A stretch of DNA of 64,000 nt. It comes from Burkholderia sp. TSV86. Lineage in GTDB: Bacteria; Pseudomonadota; Gammaproteobacteria; Burkholderiales; Burkholderiaceae. Shown here one piece after another: positions 1-8,957 of this stretch. The first letter of the stretch is position 1. The number at the start of each line of letters is the position of its first letter. The stretch spans positions 1-64,000 of the forward strand of contig NZ_LOWB01000131.1 of the NCBI RefSeq assembly GCF_001522865.1, written 5' to 3'. The notes under the pieces were generated by a model. That model saw only the letters and a program-made list of their open reading frames with translations, searched no databases and was not told where the DNA came from. Both the position numbers and the translations under genes were made by a program.

Positions 1-355
1 ATTGCTTTCAGGTTTTAAGGTTTCCATGACCCCATTCTCTCAAAGGTTGAGGTCTCCGAAAAACCCGGGCCGATTCACTCGGCTATCTGACGCCTGCGCA
101 GTTCGCTCGGGCGCACGATGCAAAGCAGCAGTTTTTAACCTCGGACTCTAACTCCAGTTCGGACTAAAACCGGGGGCAGGTCATGCCGCCGGTCTTCGGC
201 AACGGAAAGACTCATGACCACGGTTGCATCAGCTTCGCGTGGGTGCCGCCCGCCCGGCTTAAACCGGAGAATTGATCCGGGCCGGCTGCACATAGCGCCA
301 CCCTCGGATGTGGAGTGCCATTCTCGATCTCCTTTAGCGCTTCTGCGTCAAAGGA
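1..355. other. Left-edge stretch without a recognised gene
   Basis: I see no convincing coding region here. The stretch contains short inverted GC-rich pieces and lies beyond the 3' end of the sensor kinase gene. It may be the end of a mobile element or of a gene cut by the window edge, but no terminal repeat could be verified. Confidence 0.4.
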
Positions 356-1756
356 TCACGTGCTGGTCGAATCCGGAAAGCGCAGAGTGAAAGTCGTAGC
401 GGCGTCGCTGCTTGTCGCGTCGATGCTTCCGCGGTGCAACTCCATGATGGATTTCACGATGGCGAGACCGAGCCCTGCGTTCCTGGACGATCCGTGCCGT
501 GCGGTGTCGACTCGATAAAAGCGCTCGAAAATTCGGTCGATGTGCTCGGGCGGGATCGGCCGTCCGTGATTGGTTACCTCGATGACGGCATGCCCCGCTG
601 AGCGACTCGAAGCCAGTACGACGATCGACCCGGTCGCCGCATGGTCGATTGCGTTTGACACGAGATTGCTGACTGCCCGACGAAACAACGTCGCGTCAGC
701 CGATACGCGGGCGTTGCCCTGGATCACGATATCGACGCGCTTCTCGTCAGCGACGCTCTGGAAGTAAGAGGCCAGCCGCATCAGTTCGTGACCGGATTCG
801 AAATCTGACAGCTTGAGGTGCTGCTGCGCGTTGTCGGTACGTGCGAGGAACAGCATGCTTTCGATCATCCGTTGCAGTCGTTCGCATTCCTCGATGTTCG
901 AGCCGATCAACGCCTCGTATTCGTCACGCGTTCTCGGCCGCGACAATGTGACCTGCGACGAGCTGATCACGTTGGCGAGGGGAGTACGCATATCGTGAGC
1001 GAGGTCGGAAGAGAACTGCGAGAGGCGCACGAACGCGCGCTCGAGGCGATCCAACATTCGATTGACCGACAGCGCGAGCTCGCGCAGCTCGAGCGGGCCA
1101 CCGCGTATGTCGAGTCGCTCGCTCAAATTGTGCGCCTCAATCGTCGAGGTCTGGCGGCCCAGGCTTTCCACCGGGCGAAGGCCTCGGCGGGCGATCGCAT
1201 AACCCAAGCCGCCGAGCAATGCCGCGCCGGCTGCGACCGCAAGCCAGATGTCGACGCAATAGTTTTCCATAAGCGACTGCCGGTCAGTCGCGGTTCGCAC
1301 AAGCGAGACCTGTATGTCTTCGCCGGATGGCAACTTGTCTCTCGCGAAAATGCAGCGTGACGGCCCGATTCCCTCCGGCTCGCACGTGTATGGAACACGA
1401 GACGGATGGCCGCCGGTGGCGATCGACCTCAACGTCACGCCCGGCCCGGCCGTGTGCTCGATGAGCGGATTGTTTTGCGCGTCGTAGATACCGAGGTAGA
1501 CGCCGGGGTGCGAGAGAAGTACCTCATGAAACGTCGCGGGAGTCGCGCGAACGCCCTGTGTCGAACCGCTGGCGTGAGCCAACTGCAAAAACTGACTCAG
1601 CTTGCCGCTAATCTCGATATCGTCGCGCCGCTGCAATTCGGTCGACAGGGATCGATACAGACAAGCACCGGTCAACGCAAACGCTATGCTGGCGACGACG
1701 GCAAAGGCGACCGTCAACCGCGTGAGCAGCGAGTAAGGCGCCGCCTTTTCCGTCAT
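356..1756 (-). CDS. Heavy-metal sensor histidine kinase (CusS/CopS family)
   Basis: This 466-residue inner-membrane kinase probably senses periplasmic copper or silver and phosphorylates the regulator encoded just upstream. An N-terminal membrane segment lies at about residues 12-35, followed by a periplasmic sensor of about 130 residues and a second membrane segment near 168-190. Then come a HAMP region and the HisKA box 'DLAHDMRTPL' with phospho-acceptor His254. The C-terminal ATPase has the N box around 'NLVSNAIDHA' and the G box 'GLGLAIVKS'. Length and order fit the CusS/CzcS/IrlS family. Its start overlaps the stop of the regulator by four bases (ATGA), so the pair is translationally coupled. 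The adjacent copper genes support copper sensing; the exact metal is inferred. Confidence 0.9.
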   Translation of the reverse strand: MTEKAAPYSLLTRLTVAFAVVASIAFALTGACLYRSLSTELQRRDDIEISGKLSQFLQLAHASGSTQGVRATPATFHEVLLSHPGVYLGIYDAQNNPLIEHTAGPGVTLRSIATGGHPSRVPYTCEPEGIGPSRCIFARDKLPSGEDIQVSLVRTATDRQSLMENYCVDIWLAVAAGAALLGGLGYAIARRGLRPVESLGRQTSTIEAHNLSERLDIRGGPLELRELALSVNRMLDRLERAFVRLSQFSSDLAHDMRTPLANVISSSQVTLSRPRTRDEYEALIGSNIEECERLQRMIESMLFLARTDNAQQHLKLSDFESGHELMRLASYFQSVADEKRVDIVIQGNARVSADATLFRRAVSNLVSNAIDHAATGSIVVLASSRSAGHAVIEVTNHGRPIPPEHIDRIFERFYRVDTARHGSSRNAGLGLAIVKSIMELHRGSIDATSSDAATTFTLRFPDSTST

Positions 1757-2424
1757 GAACGATCCTCGAGCACGTATCCCATGCCTCGGATGGTGTGGAT
1801 CAGCTTTTTGTCATATGAATTGTCGACCTTGGCGCGCAAGCGCTTGATCGCGGCGTCGACGACATTCGTATCGCTGTCGAAGTTCATGTCCCAAATCTGC
1901 GAGGTGATGAAAGTACGCGTCAAAACCTCACCCTCCCGATCAGCCAGAAGCTGCAGCAACGCGAACTCCTGTGCGGTCAGCTCGATGCGATTGTCACCGC
2001 GGCGGACTCGCCGCTTAAGCAGGTCAATCTCCATGTCCGCAATGAGCAGAATGTCCCGGACGCTTCTGGGTGCGCGCCGGAGCAAGGACCGGATGCGGGC
2101 GAGAAATTCCGCGTAGGCAAACGGTTTGAGCAGATAGTCGTCGGCGCCGAGTTCAAGTCCGGTTACCTTGTCCTCGATAGCCTCGCGGGCGGTAAGCAGC
2201 AGCACCGGCATCTGCTTTTCCGCTCGGAGGCGCTTGAGCACCTCGAACCCGCTCAGTTCCGGGAGCATGACGTCGAGCACGACGAGGTCAAAATTTTCAT
2301 GCAGCGCGAGGAACAATCCAATTTTGCCGTTCTCGGCAACATCGACGGTATAGCTCGCTTCCGTCAGCCCCTTTCGGAGGTATGACGCCATTTTGGGTTC
2401 GTCTTCGACTATGAGTATCCGCAT
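1753..2424 (-). CDS. Heavy-metal response regulator (CusR/CopR, OmpR family)
   Basis: This 223-residue OmpR/PhoB-type regulator has a receiver domain with the acidic patch 'VEDEP', phospho-acceptor Asp51 in 'LVVLDVMLP', and Lys in 'LLLKPF'. A C-terminal winged helix ends in 'IHTIRGMGYVLE', typical of CusR/CopR/IrlR proteins. It is transcribed with the kinase and divergently from the copper cluster. The intergenic region carries a pair of inverted sites resembling the E. coli CusR box, so it probably controls itself and the copper genes. Assignment to copper/silver rather than zinc or cadmium is by context. Confidence 0.92.
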   Translation of the reverse strand: MRILIVEDEPKMASYLRKGLTEASYTVDVAENGKIGLFLALHENFDLVVLDVMLPELSGFEVLKRLRAEKQMPVLLLTAREAIEDKVTGLELGADDYLLKPFAYAEFLARIRSLLRRAPRSVRDILLIADMEIDLLKRRVRRGDNRIELTAQEFALLQLLADREGEVLTRTFITSQIWDMNFDSDTNVVDAAIKRLRAKVDNSYDKKLIHTIRGMGYVLEDRS

Positions 2425-2514
2425 GGAAGTGCAGTAGACCTATCAACGGGCTCGGCGTAGCAAGCGCTGCGCCCAGCATACGGGCGAGAAAGGGTATGAA
2501 ACATGACGGCTTGG

Positions 2515-2589
2515 TGACAATTTTTTCATGAATCCGCGATGGTCGCAGCCGGCGAGCGCTGCCCCCATCGCTGGATGAAAAAATGGTCA
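2515..2589. promoter_or_regulatory. Inverted pair of CusR-box-like sites
   Basis: TGACAATTTTTTCAT at 2515-2529 and its near-identical inverted copy TGACCATTTTTTCAT (minus strand of 2575-2589) differ at one base. Each resembles the CusR consensus TGACA-N4-TGTCA with one or two mismatches. They lie between the regulator gene and the first gene of the copper cluster, where one site could serve each divergent promoter. Function is inferred. Confidence 0.5.
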
Positions 2590-2713
2590 TTTTTCGACCA
2601 CGCCGTTGTCACACATCGGCCGATAAGCTAGATCCCGGCTAAACCGCTGGTGGCCACCCCGAACACGTTATCGAAGTTATCGTAGCGAACTGCTCGTGCT
2701 AAGCTCTGCACCC

Positions 2714-3115
2714 ATGTCATATTGGCGCAAATTCTTCATCGTCGTGCTGTTGGCGCTGAGCCTGCCGGTTCAGTCGTTTGCGGCTGTCTCGATGAAATGC
2801 GTTACCTCGCATGCCGAAGCCGGCGAAACGCCAATCGTTCATGCCGAGCAACGCATGTCCGAGCATCATCACGACATGCGCGCAACGGCGCTCGCGGCCG
2901 ACGACCATCACACCCGTCACCACGGCGGTGGCCATCACGCGCATTCATGTGCGACATGTGAGGCCTGCTGCTTCGGCACCGGGTTACCGGCGGTGCCGGC
3001 CGTCGTCATATCCTCGGACGCAACACGCGTCGTCACGTCCATTCCGCCTTGTGCCGGTGTCGTGTCTTTCCTGACCGACGGCATCGAGCGACCTCCTCGC
3101 TACGCCCTCATCTAA
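2714..3115 (+). CDS. Small His/Cys-rich secreted protein, CopL-like
   Basis: A protein of about 133 residues with a Sec signal peptide ('KFFIVVLLALSLPVQSFA') and a His-rich middle ('EHHHDM', 'HHTRHHGGGHHAHSC') running into a Cys cluster 'CATCEACC'. This looks like a periplasmic metal-binding protein. I chose ATG 2714 over an earlier ATG at 2696 because the signal peptide then begins normally. It is the first gene of the copper cluster. Its C-terminus, 'ERPPRYALI', resembles that of the small protein at 8958-9335 ('WRPPRLI'), and both lie upstream of TolC-like genes. CopL proteins of Xanthomonas are a plausible comparison, but homology is not established. Confidence 0.65.
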   Translation: MSYWRKFFIVVLLALSLPVQSFAAVSMKCVTSHAEAGETPIVHAEQRMSEHHHDMRATALAADDHHTRHHGGGHHAHSCATCEACCFGTGLPAVPAVVISSDATRVVTSIPPCAGVVSFLTDGIERPPRYALI

Positions 3116-3202
3116 TTTTCCACCGCGGGTAGCACGCGGGATGTGCCATTCGTACTGACGGCCCTGCATGGGCCCGTCAGGTGATTTACGACGAGAAAAT
3201 CT

Positions 3203-3502
3203 ATGCGACTGATTTCTGCGGCGCTGCTTGGCGCGGCGGCTTCATTGCCGACGCTCGTGCACGCCACAAAGACGATTCCCGACCCGACGGATGCAGCGGC
3301 GTCCGTCCCGGCGATTTCGGCGGCGTCGGCCTTCGACGGCTATCGCCGATACAACGATGCCGGCAATCTGACTTGGCAACAACTCAATCAAGCGGTCCAG
3401 GACAAGCCAGCCAACGGCGGCGTGACGCACGGCGGCGCGATGAACGAGCCAGTTGGCGATCGCAAGTCGAATCATTCGCAGCATGGAAAGCCCGCCAAAT
3501 GA
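3203..3502 (+). CDS. Small exported protein of unknown function in the copper cluster
   Basis: A 99-residue protein with a signal peptide ('LISAALLGAAASLPTLVHA') and a hydrophilic mature part with the segment 'AFDGYRRYNDAGNLTWQQLN'. Its stop overlaps the start of the next gene (ATGA at 3499-3502), so the two are probably translated together. Small periplasmic proteins of this kind occur next to copper-efflux outer membrane proteins, but I do not recognise a named family. The ribosome-binding site is weak. Confidence 0.65.
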   Translation: MRLISAALLGAAASLPTLVHATKTIPDPTDAAASVPAISAASAFDGYRRYNDAGNLTWQQLNQAVQDKPANGGVTHGGAMNEPVGDRKSNHSQHGKPAK

Positions 3503-4995
3503 TGAAACGATTCGTTTCAACACGCATGAGCGCGGGTGTTGCTTTCATGGTGCTTCTGGCCGGTTGTACCACCTTCTCGAAGGACGGCGGATTCGGTGCG
3601 GTGTCGTCGATCGCCACGGAGCGGCTCGGCAAGGACGCGGTTGTCGTCAAAACCGATACCGATCGGGACACAGTGGCGAAGCGGACGCAGGAATTGCTTG
3701 CCAAGCCGCTCTCGATGGACGATGCCGTACAGATCGCGCTGCTGAACAATCGAGGATTGCAGGCATCGTATGCGGAATTGGGGCTTTCGGAGGCCGATCT
3801 GGTGCAGGCGGGGCGGCTGCCGAATCCGGGCTTCACGTTCAGCCGCACGCGAGCGGGCAATGGCGATCTGAGCATCGGCCGTACGTTTTCGGCGAACGTA
3901 CTGAGCATTCTGACCTTGCCTTTCGCCGCACATCTCGAGAGCCGGCGCTTCGAGCAAACGAAACTCGAGACCGCCGATGCGATGCTGAAGCTCGCGGCCG
4001 AGGCGAGGCGCGCCTATGTCAACGCAGTGGCCGCCGAGCAGGCTGCCAATTACGCGAACCAGGTGAAGGACTCTGCCGACGCAGGGGCCGAACTGGCTTC
4101 GCGCATGCGGCAGGCGGGGAACTTCAGCAAGCTCGATTATGCGCGGGAGCAGGCGTTCTACGCCGACTCGATCGCCCAGGTCGCCAAGGCCCGGCAGCTA
4201 GCGGTATCGGCTAGGGAGAAACTCACACGCACGATGGGCGTATGGGGTACCGGCACGCAGTACATCTTGCCTGATCGCTTGCCGGACCTGCCGAAGGAGC
4301 GGCCGGAACTGAAGGATCTCGAGCAGTTCGCGATGCAGAACCGGCTCGACATTCAGGCGGCGAAGTTGCGGACGCAGGGGGTTGCTTCGTCTCTGGGCCT
4401 GAGCAAGGCAACGCGGTTCATCAACGCACTCGATGCCGGCTATCAGAACAACTACGAGACCGACAAGGGCCACGAGCACGGCTACGAAATCAGCATCGAA
4501 ATCCCCATTTTCGATTTCGGCAGTGCCAAGGTCGCCCGCGCGCAGGCCATCTACATGCAGTCTGCGAACCGACTTGCGCAAACGGCGATCGATGCGCGAT
4601 CGGAGGTACGTGAGTCGTATTCCGCTTACGCCAGCAGTTACGACGTAGCGAAGCACTATCGTGACGAGGTCGTGCCGATCCGCAAGACGATCTCTGACGA
4701 ATTATTGCTCCGCTACAACGGCATGCTTGCCAGTGTTTTCGAACTACTCGCCGACTCGCGCGAGCAAGTCAGCGCGGTGAACAGCTATATCGACGCGCTG
4801 AAGGATTACTGGCTGGCGGAAACGGATCTCCAGCAAGCGCTGGGCGGACGTCTGCCGCAGGCCGACGCCACACCGGCCGCGTCCACGCCGACGGACGTGC
4901 AATCGTCAGCGAAACCGTCCACGGCAACGACGGCCCAGCCGGCGTCAGCATCCACAGTACAACCGGCGCACGAAATGCATTCGGAAGGTAAATAA
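3499..4995 (+). CDS. TolC-family outer membrane efflux lipoprotein
   Basis: A 498-residue outer membrane factor. The N-terminus 'MSAGVAFMVLLAGCTTF' is a lipoprotein signal with lipobox Cys. Two TolC repeats follow, with helical stretches such as 'ETADAMLKLAAEARRAYVNA' and 'YARQAIYMQSANRLAQTAID'-like segments. The last 40 residues are rich in Ala, Thr, Pro and Ser. The frame stays open to 3181, but the lipoprotein signal and coupling to the upstream gene place the start at ATG 3499. It sits before the multicopper oxidase, so a role in copper export or outer membrane copper handling is likely. No RND pump partner is immediately adjacent; the CusBA-like pair at 10.7-15.5 kb has its own outer membrane gene. 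Confidence 0.85.
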   Translation: MMKRFVSTRMSAGVAFMVLLAGCTTFSKDGGFGAVSSIATERLGKDAVVVKTDTDRDTVAKRTQELLAKPLSMDDAVQIALLNNRGLQASYAELGLSEADLVQAGRLPNPGFTFSRTRAGNGDLSIGRTFSANVLSILTLPFAAHLESRRFEQTKLETADAMLKLAAEARRAYVNAVAAEQAANYANQVKDSADAGAELASRMRQAGNFSKLDYAREQAFYADSIAQVAKARQLAVSAREKLTRTMGVWGTGTQYILPDRLPDLPKERPELKDLEQFAMQNRLDIQAAKLRTQGVASSLGLSKATRFINALDAGYQNNYETDKGHEHGYEISIEIPIFDFGSAKVARAQAIYMQSANRLAQTAIDARSEVRESYSAYASSYDVAKHYRDEVVPIRKTISDELLLRYNGMLASVFELLADSREQVSAVNSYIDALKDYWLAETDLQQALGGRLPQADATPAASTPTDVQSSAKPSTATTAQPASASTVQPAHEMHSEGK

Positions 4996-4996
4996 C

Positions 4997-6292
4997 ATGG
5001 TGTCCCGTCGACAATTCCTCAGCGGCTCGGGGGCCGCAATCCTCGGCGCCGCGATGGTCAGCAAGGCCGGCGCGGCTTCGTTGCCGGAAGCGCCAACCAT
5101 GGCGAAGGCGACGATGCAGCCGCCGCTCGTGCCGCCCAATGGCCGCCCATACACACCGGTCGCGACGTTGAACGGCTGGACGTTGCCGTGGCGGATGAAG
5201 AATGGCTGGAAGGAGTTTCATCTGACAGCCGAGCCCGTGGTGCGTGAAATGGCCCCCGGGATGAAGGCGAATCTGTGGGGCTACAACGGCCAGTCACCCG
5301 GCCCGACGATCGAGGCCGTCGAAGGCGACAAGGTCCGCATCTTCGTCACCAACAAGTTGCCCGAGCATACGACGATCCATTGGCACGGGATGCTGCTGCC
5401 GAACGGCATGGACGGTGTCGGCGGCTTGACGCAGCCGCACATCCCGTCCGGCAAGACGTTCGTATACGAGTTTCAGCTCGAGAAGCACGGCACCTTCATG
5501 TATCACCCGCACGCCGACGAGATGGTGCAGATGGCGATGGGCATGATGGGCATGTTCATCGTGCACCCGAAGGACCGTAGTGTAATGCCGGTCGACCGCG
5601 ATTTCGTGTTCCTGCTGTCCGCCTACGACATCGACCCGGGCAGCTTCACGCCGCGCGTCAACGAGATGACCGACTTCAACATGTGGACCTTCAACTCGCG
5701 CGTGTTCCCTGGTATCGATCCATTGCCGATTCGGGCTGGCGATCGCGTGCGAATCCGGTTTGGCAATCTGACGATGACGAACCACCCGATTCACCTGCAT
5801 GGCTACCACTTTGAGGTGGCAGGTACGGATGGTGGCTGGATTCCGCCGGCGGCCCGCTGGCCGGAGGTGACGGCCGACGTTGCGGTTGGCCAGATGCGTG
5901 CGATCGAATTTACCGCGGACCGGCCGGGAGATTGGGCGTTTCATTGCCACAAGTCGCATCACACGATGAATGCGATGGGGCACAGCGTGCCGACCATGAT
6001 TGGCGTGCCGCAGAAGGACCTGGCCAAGCGCATCAATAAGCTGGTGCCCGACTACATGGCAATGGGCAGCACCGGTGGCGCAATGGGCGAGATGGAAATG
6101 CCGCTGCCCGACAACACGCTGCCGATGATGACGGGTACGGGCCCATTCGGGCCGCTGGAGATGGGCGGCATGTTCACGGTCGTCAAGGTTCGGCGCGGGC
6201 TCGGGCGGAACGACTATCGTGATCCCGGCTGGTTCAAGCATCCCAAAGGCACCGTTGCATACGAATACACCGGCGAATTGCCGGACAGCTGA
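4997..6292 (+). CDS. TAT-exported multicopper oxidase (copper resistance)
   Basis: A 431-residue periplasmic copper oxidase. It opens with a twin-arginine signal ('MVSRRQFLSGSGAAILGAAM'), which suggests export folded with its copper. Multicopper motifs appear in order: 'TTIHWHGMLLPNGMDG', 'GTFMYHPHADEM', 'NHPIHLHGYHFEV' and the C-terminal 'WAFHCHKSHHTMNAMGH', which supply the type 1, 2 and 3 copper ligands. Met-rich stretches ('MAMGMMGMF', 'MGEMEMPLPDNTLPMM') resemble the extra Cu(I) sites of CopA and CueO. It is shorter than classical CopA (about 600 residues). It starts one base after the TolC-like gene's stop codon. Likely role: oxidation of Cu(I) in the periplasm. Confidence 0.9.
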   Translation: MVSRRQFLSGSGAAILGAAMVSKAGAASLPEAPTMAKATMQPPLVPPNGRPYTPVATLNGWTLPWRMKNGWKEFHLTAEPVVREMAPGMKANLWGYNGQSPGPTIEAVEGDKVRIFVTNKLPEHTTIHWHGMLLPNGMDGVGGLTQPHIPSGKTFVYEFQLEKHGTFMYHPHADEMVQMAMGMMGMFIVHPKDRSVMPVDRDFVFLLSAYDIDPGSFTPRVNEMTDFNMWTFNSRVFPGIDPLPIRAGDRVRIRFGNLTMTNHPIHLHGYHFEVAGTDGGWIPPAARWPEVTADVAVGQMRAIEFTADRPGDWAFHCHKSHHTMNAMGHSVPTMIGVPQKDLAKRINKLVPDYMAMGSTGGAMGEMEMPLPDNTLPMMTGTGPFGPLEMGGMFTVVKVRRGLGRNDYRDPGWFKHPKGTVAYEYTGELPDS

Positions 6293-6360
6293 TTGACACA
6301 ACAAGGCCGGGGCCACCCCCCAAGCGTTGGTTTCATCACCTCAACTCTGGAGATAGCACG

Positions 6361-6708
6361 ATGAAGAAAGCACTGTTTTCAATAGCAATGGGCTGCGCGC
6401 TGGCGTTCTCTGCGTCGACGTATGCAGCAGGCGATATGAGCAACATGAACATGAGCGGCGACGCAAAGCAAAGCGCCGACGCGCCGGGCAGCATGTCGCA
6501 CGGCGAAATCAAGAAGATCGACACGGCTGCAGGCAAGCTGACCATCAAGCATGGTCCGCTCGAAAACCTCGGTATGGGAGCGATGACGATGGTGTTCAAG
6601 GCCAAGGATCCGGCGATGCTGTCGCAGGTGAAGGTCGGCGACAAGATCGATTTCGTTGCCGAGGAAGTCAACGGCGCCTTGACCGTCGTCAAGCTGCAGA
6701 AACAGTGA
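6361..6708 (+). CDS. CusF-like periplasmic copper chaperone
   Basis: A 115-residue protein with signal peptide 'ALFSIAMGCALAFSASTYAA'. The mature part carries a CusF fold: 'GEIKKIDTAAGKLTIKHG' followed by 'LGMGAMTMVFKAKDP', which contains the Met/His ligands of CusF/CopK-like domains. A Met-rich leader ('MSNMNMSG') precedes it. It lies between the multicopper oxidase and copC and probably hands periplasmic Cu(I)/Ag(I) to the efflux pump. A related domain is fused to the C-terminus of the CusB-like adaptor at 10.7-12.3 kb. Confidence 0.88.
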   Translation: MKKALFSIAMGCALAFSASTYAAGDMSNMNMSGDAKQSADAPGSMSHGEIKKIDTAAGKLTIKHGPLENLGMGAMTMVFKAKDPAMLSQVKVGDKIDFVAEEVNGALTVVKLQKQ

Positions 6709-6770
6709 TGACAAATGACGGGGGCGCGCATGCCGCAGTCCCCGTTTCATTCTTCGAGATAAGCAACAAT

Positions 6771-7145
6771 ATGAAGACTTCGACTCTCAGACATTTCGCC
6801 GGCCTCGCTATCGCTGGTGCTGTTGCATCCGCGCCCCTCGCCGCGTTCGCACACGGCAAACTGGAAAGCGCAACGCCGGCGCCGGGCAGCACCGTCGACG
6901 CTACGCCAGACGCATTGCGCCTGACTTTCAATGAAGACCTCGAGTCGACCTTCAGTTCGGTGAAAATCGCCGATGCGACCGGTGCACCGGTGACGAAGGA
7001 AAAAGCGAAGATCGATGCGACCAATCCGCGCGTCATGACGCTTGCCGTACCGAAGCTCGCATCCGGCGCGTATACGGTTCAGTGGGCTGTCATGACTGCG
7101 GACGCGCACAAGACCAAGGGTGTCTACACGTTCAAGGTGAAGTAA
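6771..7145 (+). CDS. copC: Copper-resistance protein CopC
   Basis: A 124-residue periplasmic copper-binding protein with a signal peptide ending 'AAFAHGK'; the mature N-terminal His is the conserved CopC copper ligand. The body has the beta-sandwich pattern 'LESATPAPGSTVDATPDALR' through 'VMTADAHKTKGVYTFKVK', with the conserved Asp and His near the end. I chose ATG 6771 over an in-frame upstream ATG because the signal peptide starts there. The stop overlaps the start of copD by one base. Confidence 0.93.
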   Translation: MKTSTLRHFAGLAIAGAVASAPLAAFAHGKLESATPAPGSTVDATPDALRLTFNEDLESTFSSVKIADATGAPVTKEKAKIDATNPRVMTLAVPKLASGAYTVQWAVMTADAHKTKGVYTFKVK

Positions 7146-8086
7146 TGAACGACGGGTTCCTGGGCATCCTGCGTCTGATCGCGGTGGCGATTCAGAATGT
7201 TGGCTTCGCGGTGATCGTGGGCGGGTTACTCAGCAGCCGTTGGCTTGTGCGGGGAGACTCCACGTGGCAAGCCGGCGTTGGCCGCCGGCTTGCCATGACA
7301 ATTCGGATGGCGTCCATTCTTTCTCTGCTGGCGAGCATGCTGTCGTTCTGGGCACATTGTGCGTTGATGAGTGATTCGACGCTGCTCGAGGCTGGGCCTG
7401 CCGTGTGGTCCATGCTCGTAGGAACCGGCTTTGGACATGCGTGGCTGGCCGGGGCGATTTTCATGCTTTGCGTTGTCGTATTGGTATTCCTGCGCCAGGG
7501 CAGCGAGAAGCGCTTCGCGTTGGGGATATGGGTTGCATTGGCCTGCGTTGCGTTGGCGCGCAGCAACAGCGGTCATCCGGTCGATACGGGGCCCTTCAGC
7601 CTGCCGGTGTGGGTGGACTGGTTGCATCTGCTGGCCATTAGTACGTGGGTGGGGCTCGTTCTGGTGACGACCTACGTCGTGATGCCGAGCCTGCTTGATG
7701 CGCCTGCAAGCGAGCGGCAAACCAGTGCGTCGTTCGTGCAATCGCTCTCAGACGCGTCGACTTATGCATTGATGATTTTGTTCAGCACCGGGGCATACAA
7801 CGGATGGAGATGGATCGATACGCCGGTGAATCTAGGGGGATCGGCATACGGCCAGATTCTTTTGTTGAAACTTGTGCTCGTGCTGGTTGCGGCCGCGCTC
7901 GGCGGACATAACCGCTTCTTCGAGATGCCGACGCTGCTGTCGACGCTCAGGATACCGACGAAATCAGAATTTACTAAGCCGCTTCGGCGCTTCGGTGCTG
8001 TACTCCACGTCGAATCCCTGATTCTACTGGGCGTTCTGACGGTTGCTGCCGTGCTCGTTTCGAGTCCGTTGCCGGGAACGACGTGA
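7145..8086 (+). CDS. copD: Copper-resistance membrane protein CopD
   Basis: A 313-residue inner-membrane protein with about eight hydrophobic segments, including 'LSLLASMLSFWAHCALM' and 'ILLLKLVLVLVAAALGGHNR'. The 'SGHPVDTG...WVDWLHLLAISTWVG' region is the typical CopD signature, with conserved His and Trp. CopC and CopD act together in copper uptake or distribution across the inner membrane. The ATG at 7145 overlaps the copC stop (TAATG), showing tight coupling. Confidence 0.9.
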   Translation: MNDGFLGILRLIAVAIQNVGFAVIVGGLLSSRWLVRGDSTWQAGVGRRLAMTIRMASILSLLASMLSFWAHCALMSDSTLLEAGPAVWSMLVGTGFGHAWLAGAIFMLCVVVLVFLRQGSEKRFALGIWVALACVALARSNSGHPVDTGPFSLPVWVDWLHLLAISTWVGLVLVTTYVVMPSLLDAPASERQTSASFVQSLSDASTYALMILFSTGAYNGWRWIDTPVNLGGSAYGQILLLKLVLVLVAAALGGHNRFFEMPTLLSTLRIPTKSEFTKPLRRFGAVLHVESLILLGVLTVAAVLVSSPLPGTT

Positions 8087-8164
8087 TTCGTCCGATGCAT
8101 TCCGTTCGTGCACGTCGCCGAGTCACTCATGGGAGAGCGATTCGTAAGGGATCTTGTCTTTGTC

Positions 8165-8192
8165 AGCCCGGCTGATTAGGCCGGGCTTTTTT
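8165..8192 (+). terminator. Rho-independent terminator after copD
   Basis: A perfect 8-bp stem, AGCCCGGC / GCCGGGCT, with a 7-base loop is followed by a run of six T (8187-8192). It ends the first copper operon 80 bases after copD. Confidence 0.93.
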
Positions 8193-8348
8193 AGGTAACC
8201 GCGCGTGGTGCCGCAGGGTACGACTGAAAATAAAAGCAGCATGATCAAAAAATCATCTTCATGTCACGGTCCGATCAGGGCTACCTCTTCAGAATAGATC
8301 TCAATGGAGCCGTAGGTGCGGCTGCGTACTTCACAATGGAGAGAAAAC

Positions 8349-8681
8349 ATGAAACTTGAAATCATTGCTGCCGTCGTTATTTCCGCTTTCGCCTCCACGT
8401 CTGCATTTGCCGATGGCGGTCACGCCTATCCCGTTGTCGCACTAGACAGCAGCGCCGTCGCTGGCGCCAGTGTGATTTCGCCCGCGGCGTTGCAGGCACA
8501 AAGCGCAAATACCGTATCGTCAGGCAAGACTCGGGAGCAGGTTCGGCAAGAGCTGATCCAGGCTTATCACGATGGTTTGTTGCCGACGAGCAAGCTCGAC
8601 TATCCGCCTAGCGAAGCGACGATCGCACGCAACAAGGAACTCCACCGGCTGGTTGAGCCGAAGTGGGCCGCTCAACATTGA
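8349..8681 (+). CDS. DUF4148-type small secreted protein
   Basis: A 110-residue protein with signal peptide 'KLEIIAAVVISAFASTSAFA' and the characteristic tail 'KTREQVRQELIQAYHDGLLP' followed by 'DYPPSEATIARNKE'. This matches the DUF4148 family, which is very common in Burkholderia and relatives and has no assigned function. It is preceded by a good ribosome-binding site (GGAGAG). It sits between the copD terminator and the second copper block, so it may be metal-induced, though the family also occurs elsewhere. Confidence 0.85.
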   Translation: MKLEIIAAVVISAFASTSAFADGGHAYPVVALDSSAVAGASVISPAALQAQSANTVSSGKTREQVRQELIQAYHDGLLPTSKLDYPPSEATIARNKELHRLVEPKWAAQH

Positions 8682-8957
8682 TGCACGCGTCGCTGTTCAA
8701 AACCTGGCGCGGCGTGTTCCGAACGGCCGCGCATTCAACCTGGCTGGCTCGTGCTCGACACGAGCAGACAGACCGCTCGCGCAATCCAGGCCAAGTTTGA
8801 TGCAGTCGCTGAATGGCGTAACTTGTCTCTTGGCCAGGCACGCAAGCGCTGTACTCAAATTCAGCATGAACTCGTCGTGGCGCTCGTATCGAGCGTATGT
8901 TTCGGGGCCTAAACATCATTGCAATTGCGCTGCAATCGGCGGTATCGCAGGACTATA

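Noticed and set aside
3181..3498. N-terminal extension of the TolC-like protein
   Set aside because: It overlaps a small secreted protein in another frame, and the lipoprotein signal starts at 3499.
5294..6316. A 340-codon minus-strand frame across the multicopper oxidase
   Set aside because: The copper-ligand motifs are on the plus strand; the minus frame is His/Arg-rich without a family.
8680..8799. A 39-codon frame beginning in the stop codon of the DUF4148 gene
   Set aside because: The TGATG overlap suggests coupling, but the peptide is short, Arg-rich and without any family feature.
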